Below are positions 1 through 5,157 of a stretch of 5,158 bases of DNA, piece after piece (position 1 is the first letter of the stretch; every line of letters begins with the position of its first letter). This DNA is from an uncultured Clostridium sp. Its GTDB lineage: Bacteria; Bacillota; Clostridia; UBA1212; UBA1255. The position numbers and the translations under genes were made by a program. Under the pieces are notes generated by a model that saw nothing but the letters and a program-made list of their open reading frames with translations, was not told the DNA's origin and did no database searches. Where the stretch lies: NCBI GenBank assembly GCA_900555605.1, contig USLW01000180.1, forward strand, positions 1-5,158, given 5' to 3'.

Positions 1-1593
1 TCCAACCCCGGCCGACACTGCAGCCTCCCCCATAACTAAAGCGCCTACAATACTAATCGTTTGTCCGATAGGCTTGGGAAGCCGCAGCCCCGCCTCTTTC
101 AATATTTCAAAAATCAGCAAAAATACAACAGTTTCGATTAGCGCTGTAAATGGCACGCCTTCCCTGGCCGCTGCCATAGTAAAAAGCAGAGAGGTCGGAA
201 TCAATTCCTGATGGAATGTAGTCAGCGCTACATACAGGCTCGGCGCAAGAACCGATATAAAAAAGGAAATGAAACGGAATATACGGATGAGAGACGAATA
301 TGCGGATCTTCCGTAATAATCTTCTGCAGCCTGAAATGCCTCTAAAAATAAATAAGGCGCAGTCAGTACAAAAGGGGTGCCATCCACGATAATTCCGATC
401 CGCCCCTCCAATATTTTTGCGGCTAAGACATCCGGTTTTTCCGTATGACCGAGAGTGGCAAAAATAGACAGCGGCGCATCTTCAATGAATTGTTCTATAT
501 AGCCTGATTCCAATATTGCATCCGTATTGATCGCCTGTAAGCGCCGTTTTGCTTCATCAATCAGCTTCTGATTGGCCAGGCCCTTAATATATACGATATT
601 TACCAGTGTCTTTGTTTTTTGGCCAATCCGCATATTTTCAAAGGTTAATGCCGGATTTCGGATTTTACGCCGGATCATTGCCGTATTGGATCTAAGATTT
701 TCATTAAAGCTTTCTTTGGGGCCGCGTACTACAACTTCCGTGCTCGACTCGTTGATTGACCGAATTTCATATCCTTTTGAACTAATGATAATGCCTGTCG
801 TACAGCCGTCAAGAAGCAGGACCGTATCTCCCATCAGACAGCCTTCAACCACCTGATTCATGTCCGCCGCTTCCTCAATATCTCCGACTGACAAAAGTAA
901 TTCCTTTAAAATCCTGATATTTGCATTATCATGGGCGGCTTCGTCCGGTTCCGTATTTTCCTCCGCCTTCGCGCCGTCCTTTTCTCCGATAAACAGGTCC
1001 CCACCTTGACTATCTGGATCATCAGCAAAGTTCCTACCCTGTTTTTTTTCTTTCCCTTTGTTCCGTCTGTTTCGTCTTTCTCGTCTGCTCTGCTGAAGGT
1101 ATTTTACGTTTCTCTCCGGTTCAGCCTCTTCGCCCGCCTCCGCCTCGTCGTCCATTTCTGTTTTTTTTTCACATGAACCATTGAAAAGTGTACGACCATA
1201 CATCAGGGGCTGGATGATATCATTATTGATCACATCGCTGTCCGCCAGGCCATCTACAAAAATCAGCAGCACCTTTTGCGGCTCCGATGATATTTTCTGT
1301 TGGTTCGCCCTCTGTTCAAACAGGGCCCCACCCTGATTGCGGCTCTGACTCTTGAGATTGTTTCTCAGGTCAAACTGAAATTCACGGAATCTTACATCTG
1401 TTGTGTCTTTGAATAAGTTTTTTAGGTATGTGCGGTTTTGATTGATATTAGCAGAAATTTTCCCCAAGCCTTCTATTTCACCGTAGCTGCCGTATGGAGC
1501 CGAATTCTGTGCGGCAGCTCCTTCTGCGCCGGAAGCGGAAGACTGCTTTCTATATTGTCTGTATTTTATTTTGCTTACAAGGTAGTCCAGCAT
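1..1593 (-). CDS. GerA-family spore germinant receptor A subunit, C-terminus cut by window edge
   Basis: Continuous open frame of 531 codons with no stop, running off the left edge. The family (GerAA/GerKA) is an inner-membrane subunit of the spore nutrient receptor, which assembles with B and C subunits to sense germinants. Seen here: a cytoplasmic domain with KVLLIFVDGL (about 115-124), a GDTVLLLDG strand, and VVVRGPKESF (about 287-296). These are followed by NLRSNTAMIRRKI, ESGYIEQFIED, HTEKPDVLAAKILEGR and VDGTPFVLTAPYLF. The first membrane segments begin near residue 438 and lead into ALTTFHQE, AAAREGVPF and PIGQTISIVGALVMGEAAVSAG. The ATG at 1593 is chosen because AAGAAGTG lies 8 nt upstream and no earlier in-frame ATG is seen. 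Usual family members are about 480-500 residues, so 531 before the end is long. The excess comes from a short Ser/Ala-rich N-terminus, a polar insert near residues 80-110 and a charged insert near 143-222. Partner B and C genes would lie beyond the edge. I see no convincing sporulation sigma-factor promoter upstream. Confidence 0.95.
   Translation of the reverse strand, partial: MLDYLVSKIKYRQYRKQSSASGAEGAAAQNSAPYGSYGEIEGLGKISANINQNRTYLKNLFKDTTDVRFREFQFDLRNNLKSQSRNQGGALFEQRANQQKISSEPQKVLLIFVDGLADSDVINNDIIQPLMYGRTLFNGSCEKKTEMDDEAEAGEEAEPERNVKYLQQSRRERRNRRNKGKEKKQGRNFADDPDSQGGDLFIGEKDGAKAEENTEPDEAAHDNANIRILKELLLSVGDIEEAADMNQVVEGCLMGDTVLLLDGCTTGIIISSKGYEIRSINESSTEVVVRGPKESFNENLRSNTAMIRRKIRNPALTFENMRIGQKTKTLVNIVYIKGLANQKLIDEAKRRLQAINTDAILESGYIEQFIEDAPLSIFATLGHTEKPDVLAAKILEGRIGIIVDGTPFVLTAPYLFLEAFQAAEDYYGRSAYSSLIRIFRFISFFISVLAPSLYVALTTFHQELIPTSLLFTMAAAREGVPFTALIETVVFLLIFEILKEAGLRLPKPIGQTISIVGALVMGEAAVSAGVG
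928..1167 (-). other. Charge-blocked low-complexity insertion inside the GerA-type protein (residues about 143-222)
   Basis: This in-frame segment separates the first cytoplasmic subdomain (ending ...IIQPLMYGR) from the helix NIRILKELLLSVGDIEEA. Relatives usually join these with about 10 residues. It has three blocks: acidic (about 147-160, rich in Asp/Glu), strongly basic (about 161-188, Arg/Lys pairs and triplets), then acidic again (about 190-222). No hydrophobic core is visible, so it is probably disordered. Runs of nine A (plus-strand T at 1161-1169) and eight A (T at 1042-1049) lie within it. The frame stays open throughout, and family similarity resumes cleanly on both sides. Confidence 0.8.
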
Positions 1594-1700
1594 GGATGTT
1601 TCACTTCTTTCGATAAAAATAATACAAACAGAAACAGCACTGATATAAATCGTGCTTATTTTTACCGAATTCGCTTGATTTATGAAACATACGCTGTTGT

Positions 1701-1734
1701 AAAAAAAGGAAACCCTTAAAAAAACGGATTTCCT
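1701..1734 (-). terminator. Rho-independent terminator of the purA-hisH unit
   Basis: On the minus strand AGGAAATCC (1734-1726) pairs with GGGTTTCCT (1715-1707): nine pairs including one G-U, with a 10-nt T-rich loop. A run of seven T follows (1707-1701, sharing one base with the stem). It starts 50 nt past the hisH stop codon and lies upstream of the GerA-type start at 1593. Transcripts from purA-hisH should therefore end here, and the germination gene needs its own promoter between 1700 and 1593. On the plus strand the hairpin is not followed by a T tract, so I read it as one-directional. Confidence 0.8.
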
Positions 1735-1783
1735 CTTAAAATAAGTCACATCAAATAAATCAGAATCTTTATATGAATCAATT

Positions 1784-2422
1784 TCAGCAGGTCTGATCTG
1801 CAAATTTTTTTAAAATGTAAAGTCCGACCCTTCCGCTTTTTTCCGGATGAAACTGACAGGCAAAAATTTGCTTTTGGGCAACAGCGGAATGAAACGAAAC
1901 ACCGTAGTCCGTATAGGACGCAACGATATTTTCATCCTGCGAGCGCAGATAATAGGAATGAACAAAATAGACATAAGCATTTTCCATATCTTCCAGCAGA
2001 CTGCCGGCTTTTGTTCTCTCGAGGGAATTCCAGCCTACATGCGGGACCTTCAGCCCCGGCATCTCAGGGAAGCGTACAATCGTGCCCTTAAAAATGCCCA
2101 GCCCGCTGACTCCCGGACTTTCCTCACTCTGTTCAAACAACAGCTGCAGCCCCAAGCAAATCCCCATAAACGGACGGCCGCATGAAATGACATCATAGAT
2201 CGTGTTCACCAAATTCCGGCTCACCTGCCGTCCGCTACACAGGACCCGACCCTGGATTGCATCCATTGCCTCTCCGAAAGATCCTACCCCTGGCAGAATT
2301 ACCCGGTCTGCAGACAAGATCTCATCCCGATCTCTGGTAATAACGCAATTTACATGCAAGGCATGCAAGGCATTTTTAACACTTAACAAATTTCCGGCCC
2401 CATAATCGATTACTGCAACCAT
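1784..2422 (-). CDS. hisH: Imidazole glycerol phosphate synthase, glutamine amidotransferase subunit HisH
   Basis: A 212-residue class I glutamine amidotransferase. HisH hydrolyses glutamine and channels ammonia to HisF, which converts PRFAR to imidazole-glycerol phosphate (histidine pathway) and AICAR (returned to purine synthesis). Seen: IDYGAGN at 5-11, the oxyanion-strand motif PGVG at 44-47, the nucleophile elbow GICLG with Cys89, PHVGWN at 127-132, and QFHPEKSG at 190-197 supplying His192 and Glu194, so the triad is complete. The ATG at 2422 follows a GGGTGGGAG stretch and lies 24 nt after the purA stop, so the two are probably co-transcribed. Odd points: the PGVG-to-Cys spacing is about 10 residues longer than in Thermotoga maritima HisH (extra residues near 55-72, around CSGRQVSRNLVN). 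No other his gene is in view; hisF must be elsewhere if the enzyme works. Confidence 0.93.
   Translation of the reverse strand: MVAVIDYGAGNLLSVKNALHALHVNCVITRDRDEILSADRVILPGVGSFGEAMDAIQGRVLCSGRQVSRNLVNTIYDVISCGRPFMGICLGLQLLFEQSEESPGVSGLGIFKGTIVRFPEMPGLKVPHVGWNSLERTKAGSLLEDMENAYVYFVHSYYLRSQDENIVASYTDYGVSFHSAVAQKQIFACQFHPEKSGRVGLYILKKFADQTC
2353..2373. repeat. 9-bp tandem duplication within hisH
   Basis: CATGCAAGG occurs twice in direct tandem (2353-2361 and 2362-2370), followed by CAT. On the coding strand it gives the repeated tripeptide Ala-Leu-His near residues 18-23, in the first helix after IDYGAGN. The length is a multiple of three, so the frame is kept. It may be a simple slippage duplication or chance. 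Confidence 0.6.
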
Positions 2423-2446
2423 GGCAAACAGGCTCCCACCCTTTCA

Positions 2447-3721
2447 TTACTCCTTTATAATCGCATCCTCGCGTTTCGGGCCGTTCGTCACGATGGTCAC
2501 CGGCACTTCCAGCTCTTTTTCAATAAACTCAATATATTTTCTGCAGTTTACCGGCAGCTCGGAATAGGTGCGAATTCCGCGGATATCACATTTCCAGCCG
2601 GGCAGAGAAACCAAAACCGGTTTTGCTTGCTCCAGTTTTGCGTTCACAGGAAAATGCTTTGTCACTGCACCGTCGATTTCATACCCTACACAGACCTTTA
2701 GCTCATCCAAATATCCAAGCGCATCCAGAACCGTCAATGCCGCTTCTGTCGCGCCCTGTACACGGCAGCCGGAACGGGATGCCACGGCATCAAACCAGCC
2801 CATACGTCTCGGCCGTCCCGTAGTCGCGCCGTATTCTCCTGCATCGCCGCCGTTGCGACGCATAATCTCCGCTTCTTCACCAAATATCTCACTGACAAAC
2901 GGTCCTGCACCCACTGCGCTGGAATAAGCCTTTACAACAGCGGTAATCCGCTGTATCTGGTGCGGCGCCACGCCAGCCCCGATCGTACCAAATCCCGCAA
3001 CAGTATGCGAAGAGGTGGTAAAAGGATAAATTCCGAAATCAGGATCCTTCAAAGAACCGAGCTGTCCTTCCAGTAAAATGTTTTTACCGGCAGCTACAGC
3101 CTCTCGGACCACTTCAAAGGTATTGCACACATAAGGCGCAATTTGCTCCCGATATCTCATCAGAGTCGCAAAAACCTCCTCCAAAGATAATTCCGGTTTA
3201 TGATAAAGATGCTTCAGCAGCACATTTTTCACTTCGAGGATCCCGGTCAAGCGTTCCTTCAGACGTTCAGGGTAAAACAATTCGCATACCGGAATTCCGA
3301 TTTTAGCGTATTTGTCTGAATAAAATGGTGCAATTCCAGATTTGGTTGAGCCAAACTGGCGGCCTGCCAGACGTTCCTCCTCATATTGGTCAAACAAAAT
3401 ATGATAGGGCATGACGATCTGCGCCCGTTCGGAAATCAGAATCTTCGGACAAATTCCCTTTTCCTTCAAATTGTTCATTTCCTTAACGAACATGTCAACA
3501 TTCAAAGCCACACCATTGCCGATAATATTTGTCGTATGGCTGTAAAACACACCGGAAGGCAGTAAATGCAGTGCAAATTTTCCCCGGTCGATAATAATTG
3601 TATGTCCGGCATTTGCGCCGCCCTGAAAGCGGATAACCATATCCGATTCCGCCGCATACATGTCCGTAATTTTACCCTTTCCCTCATCGCCCCAATTGGC
3701 GCCGACAATTGCTCTAATCAT
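2447..3721 (-). CDS. purA: Adenylosuccinate synthetase (PurA), clostridial-type variant
   Basis: Joins IMP and aspartate using GTP to make adenylosuccinate, the first committed step to AMP, in the cytoplasm. With the start chosen here it has 424 residues, normal for the family. Seen: the P-loop-like GANWGDEGKGK at 7-17 with catalytic Asp12; RFQGGANAGHT with catalytic His40; IGNGV; IMP-site stretches ERAQIVMPYH and STKSGIAPFYSDKYAKIG; LEGQLGSLKD followed by YPFTTSS (about 217-237); GATTGRPRRMGWFD (about 298-311) in the substrate loop; and a C-terminal TNGP guanine-binding motif. The upstream ATG at 3733 would add four residues, but GGAGG (3731-3727) would then lie inside the gene, 5 nt before the ATG at 3721, so 3721 is preferred. 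LEGQLGSLKD in place of the usual EGAQGTLLD, and NWGDEGKGK in place of QWGDEGKGK, fit a variant I recall from Clostridia. It leads the hisH pair. Confidence 0.96.
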   Translation of the reverse strand: MIRAIVGANWGDEGKGKITDMYAAESDMVIRFQGGANAGHTIIIDRGKFALHLLPSGVFYSHTTNIIGNGVALNVDMFVKEMNNLKEKGICPKILISERAQIVMPYHILFDQYEEERLAGRQFGSTKSGIAPFYSDKYAKIGIPVCELFYPERLKERLTGILEVKNVLLKHLYHKPELSLEEVFATLMRYREQIAPYVCNTFEVVREAVAAGKNILLEGQLGSLKDPDFGIYPFTTSSHTVAGFGTIGAGVAPHQIQRITAVVKAYSSAVGAGPFVSEIFGEEAEIMRRNGGDAGEYGATTGRPRRMGWFDAVASRSGCRVQGATEAALTVLDALGYLDELKVCVGYEIDGAVTKHFPVNAKLEQAKPVLVSLPGWKCDIRGIRTYSELPVNCRKYIEFIEKELEVPVTIVTNGPKREDAIIKE

Positions 3722-3733
3722 AACATCCTCCAT
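3722..3733 (-). promoter_or_regulatory. Ribosome binding site that decides the purA start
   Basis: On the minus strand a perfect GGAGG at 3731-3727 is followed by ATGTT and then the ATG at 3721, a normal 5-nt spacing. The alternative ATG at 3733 overlaps the start of this motif and has no comparable motif upstream. It also shows that this part of the window uses Shine-Dalgarno initiation, unlike the genes to the right of about 3877. Confidence 0.75.
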
Positions 3734-3867
3734 AACCTGCGCTATGCGATTTCAGTCGCTGCATGCCGCGCGTATTTGTCACTGCTGCGGAAAGCCGCTC
3801 CGCAGAAAATTCCCCTTGGTGATACCATCCATAAATCTACAGCCGCCGGTCATACGTTGAGTTCTGC
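3734..3867 (-). other. Purine-gene leader and junction-proximal spacer; no identified gene
   Basis: Between the purA start and the composition break there is no recognisable gene or clear promoter. A short hairpin (3785-3791 with 3799-3805, stem CTGCGGA/TCCGCAG, 7-nt loop) has no T tract on the minus strand, so I do not call it a terminator. One minus-strand frame is open through the segment and ends in TGA at 3781-3779, with a tail reading MDGITKGNFLRSGFPQQ. This could be the C-terminal end of a lost upstream clostridial gene, or chance. I do not recognise it. Confidence 0.35.
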
Positions 3868-3877
3868 CTGCATGCCG
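3759..3877. repeat. 10-bp direct repeat CTGCATGCCG at 3759-3768 and 3868-3877
   Basis: Two exact copies 109 bp apart, each containing the palindrome GCATGC. The right copy falls at the codon where the NuoF-like frame leaves family similarity; the left copy is in the purA leader. A shared short word at a join is what a mis-assembly or microhomology-mediated fusion often leaves. Ten bases can also recur by chance, so this is suggestive only. Confidence 0.4.
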
Positions 3878-4317
3878 AGCACTTTGGCCAGGGCTGCGTA
3901 GCCGTCGCGGGCGATGTATTCGCCGATGTTCTCGGGGTCGATGAACCCGCAGTTCCGCAGGGCGATGCGCAGCTGCGGCTTTTAGAACTTCATGTGCTTG
4001 CTGTCGGGTACGTGCTGCCCCGTGTCGGGGGCCGTGTAGAGCAGCCGCTCTACCTTGCGGCCTTTGACGACATGCTCCCGGACGATCTCTTCGGCGTCTT
4101 CGGGTTTGACCGAGACGTAGAAGGTGTTGTCGGGGATCATCTTGACGATCGGCCCCTGCTCGCAGAAGCCGAAGCAGCCGGTGCGGATCACCCGTGTGCG
4201 CTCGGACTCTCCCGTTCGGTCGAGCGCCCGGCGCAGGGCCGCGATGATCTCCTCGCTCCGCGATGCCCGGCATCCCGTGCCGCCGCATACCAGGATGTAG
4301 TTATTGATTTTTGCCAT
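3850..4317 (-). pseudogene. NuoF/HydB-like NADH-oxidising subunit, N-terminal fragment with premature stop, 3' part missing
   Basis: The intact protein would be the flavin- and NADH-binding subunit of an NADH-linked [FeFe] hydrogenase or complex I-like enzyme (about 600 residues). Here the first 111 codons encode its thioredoxin-like [2Fe-2S] domain: LVCGGTGC with Cys11 and Cys16, RTGCFGFCEQGPIV with Cys48 and Cys52, and GRKVERLLY near 86-94. A TAA at 3984-3982 interrupts the frame where a Tyr codon (TAC) is expected. The same frame then continues with family-like sequence (KPQLRIALRNCGFIDPENIGEYIARDGYAALAKVL, residues 113-147). It loses similarity at about 3876 and ends in TGA at 3852-3850. 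The FMN/NADH domain (GRGGAGFPTG motif) and C-terminal Fe-S cluster region are absent. The ATG at 4317 has no Shine-Dalgarno sequence. It lies 111 nt after the ferredoxin-domain gene, the usual partner order. The lesion may be a sequencing error rather than decay. Confidence 0.85.
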
Positions 4318-4428
4318 CGGGTTGGATGCTTGTTAAAGATTCGGATCGTTTTCCTTCGTTTCAGATGCCCGGCTCGACGGTCGGACCTGTCGCCTCTTTC
4401 CGAAAATTCTCGGATTGCCGGACGCAGT

Positions 4429-4802
4429 TTATGCTTCGATCAGGCCTTCGGCCGTTTCGCCCCGGACGATTTGCCGCTCGACGAGCTCCGCGACGCGCTC
4501 GGCAGTGACATGGCCGTAAAGAACCGGCCTGCGGCCCGGCAGCGTGATTTCGACGGTGGGTTCGTCCTTGCAGTGTCCGGCGCAGCGGTCTGGGTTACGA
4601 TGCCCCGGATGCGACGGGCGGCCAGTTCTTCGACGAATGTTGCGAGGACCGCTTTGGCTCCGGCGGCGATGCCGCATTCGTCCATCGAAACCCGGATCTG
4701 GGGCAGCTCATCGGGTGTGTTGCTGTTTTCCCGGATCTCGAGGTCGGCACGCAGTTTTTCGCGCATGAGGCGCAATTCCTCCGGAGTGTTTATTTTTGCC
4801 AT
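4429..4802 (-). pseudogene. (2Fe-2S) ferredoxin-domain protein of hydrogenase operon, broken by a one-base deletion
   Basis: A small thioredoxin-fold [2Fe-2S] protein that sits before nuoF-like genes in NADH-dependent [FeFe]-hydrogenase operons and is thought to relay electrons. Frame one gives MAKINTPEELRLMREKL, then MDECGIAAGAKAV with Cys43, to IRGIVTQT (residue 72). Family sequence then resumes in another frame as CAGHCKDEPTVEITLPG and GRRPVLYGHVTAERV, running to VRGETAEGLIEA and a TAA at 4431-4429. Inserting one base at about 4586 (GCAGC|GGTC read as GCAGCCGGTC on the plus strand) restores TQTGCAGHC and a normal product of about 124 residues. The metal-binding Cys74 and Cys78 lie just after the lesion, so as written the product is dead. 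The ATG at 4802 has no Shine-Dalgarno sequence. An MAKIN start is shared with the next gene. Confidence 0.87.
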
Positions 4803-4862
4803 GTTTTCCGGTCGTTTAGAGTTTGATTTTTCAGGTTTGTTCGCTCCTGCCTGCCGAAAAAT

Positions 4863-4890
4863 ATCCCGGAAACGGAGCTTCTTTCGGGAT
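4863..4890. other. Hairpin in the leader of the hydrogenase genes
   Basis: ATCCCG at 4863-4868 pairs with CGGGAT at 4885-4890, and AAA at 4870-4872 with TTT at 4882-4884 across one bulged G. It lies in the predicted 5' leader, about 60 nt before the ATG at 4802. No T tract follows on the minus strand. It could be a leader structure affecting stability or translation, or could have no function. Confidence 0.35.
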
Positions 4891-4898
4891 CGGGTGGT

Positions 4899-4930
4899 TA
4901 AATATAATCATTTGTTATCAAAATAACAAT
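4899..4930 (-). promoter_or_regulatory. Candidate Bacteroidota-type promoter for the ferredoxin/NuoF-like genes
   Basis: On the minus strand ATTG (4930-4927) is followed after 20 nt by TATATTTA (4906-4899). The Bacteroidota housekeeping promoter is a -33 TTTG/TTG and a -7 TAnnTTTG about 19-21 nt apart, so each box here misses one position. The site sits in the only AT-rich stretch of an otherwise GC-rich region, just downstream of a terminator and about 100 nt before the first ATG. That is a sensible place for a promoter. Confidence 0.5.
4912..4929. promoter_or_regulatory. Rex-like operator palindrome between the promoter boxes
   Basis: TTGTTAT-CAAA-ATAACAA is a perfect 7-bp inverted repeat with a 4-nt spacer. 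Rex, the repressor that senses NADH/NAD+, is known to bind TTGTGAA-N4-TTCACAA, and in Clostridia TTGTTAA-N4-TTAACAA, with the same 7-4-7 geometry. This site differs at one symmetric position in each arm. It lies between the proposed -33 and -7 boxes, where bound repressor would block polymerase. The genes downstream are NADH-linked hydrogenase components, a class Rex controls in other bacteria. A Crp/Fnr-family site is the main alternative. Confidence 0.5.
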
Positions 4931-4957
4931 AAAAACGGCCGGAAAAAAGGGGCGGAA

Positions 4958-4983
4958 TAAAAAAGCGGTCCCAGAGAACCGCT
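4958..4983 (-). terminator. Rho-independent terminator upstream of the hydrogenase promoter
   Basis: On the minus strand AGCGGTTC (4983-4976), a TCTG loop, and GGACCGCT (4971-4964) form an 8-bp stem with one G-U pair. Five further T follow the stem (4963-4959). On the plus strand no T tract follows. It should end a transcript arriving from the right edge and so insulate the promoter at 4930-4899. Confidence 0.75.
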
Positions 4984-5055
4984 GGAGCGGGGTGCGGGGT
5001 GTCCCGGAAACAGCCGGGTGGTCGATGAAGGTCGCTGCCGGGAAAAAGTATAGCG

Positions 5056-5157
5056 TTATGGCTTGTCCGGTCCGCAATGCCGCTGTCCCTGTTTCTGATG
5101 GGCGTTCCGGGGTTCCGGGATTTGTACCGGCTCGGCCCCGGTTGCGGCAGCAGTCGA
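5056..5157 (-). CDS. Possible C-terminal end of an unidentified protein, cut by the window edge
   Basis: One minus-strand frame is open from the right edge for 33 codons and ends in TAA at 5058-5056. Its tail, around EPVQIPEPRNAHQKQGQ, is polar and rich in Pro, Gln and Arg, and matches no family I know. The only support is context: a terminator stem begins 72 nt later on the same strand, so a gene should end near here. The other minus-strand frame is also open, and so is a plus-strand frame from an ATG at 5022. The call is therefore weak. Confidence 0.25.
   Translation of the reverse strand, partial: STAAATGAEPVQIPEPRNAHQKQGQRHCGPDKP

Noticed and set aside
1594..1700. Sporulation sigma-G promoter for the germination receptor
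   Set aside because: I looked for GNATR and CATNNTA about 17-18 nt apart and found only matches with two or more mismatches in the -10 box, so no promoter is claimed.
572..1719. Several short plus-strand open frames opposite the germination receptor
   Set aside because: The minus strand carries a continuous frame with clear GerA-family sequence. The plus-strand frames are Phe/Ser/Arg-rich complements with no motifs.
3785..3805. Hairpin in the purA leader as terminator or riboswitch
   Set aside because: A stem of seven pairs with no T tract on the minus strand, and no conserved purine-riboswitch elements visible around it.
3779..4288. Minus-strand open frame of 169 codons overlapping the NuoF-like gene
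   Set aside because: An Arg/His/Pro-rich out-of-frame shadow. The true frame shows the CGGTGC and GCFGFC cysteine motifs. Only its last residues, past the junction, might belong to something else.
3994..4926. Plus-strand open frame of 310 codons opposite the hydrogenase-type genes
   Set aside because: It is antisense to two recognisable ferredoxin-domain genes, covers their promoter region, has no family motifs and is Arg/Ala/Ser-rich, as expected for the complement of GC-rich coding DNA.
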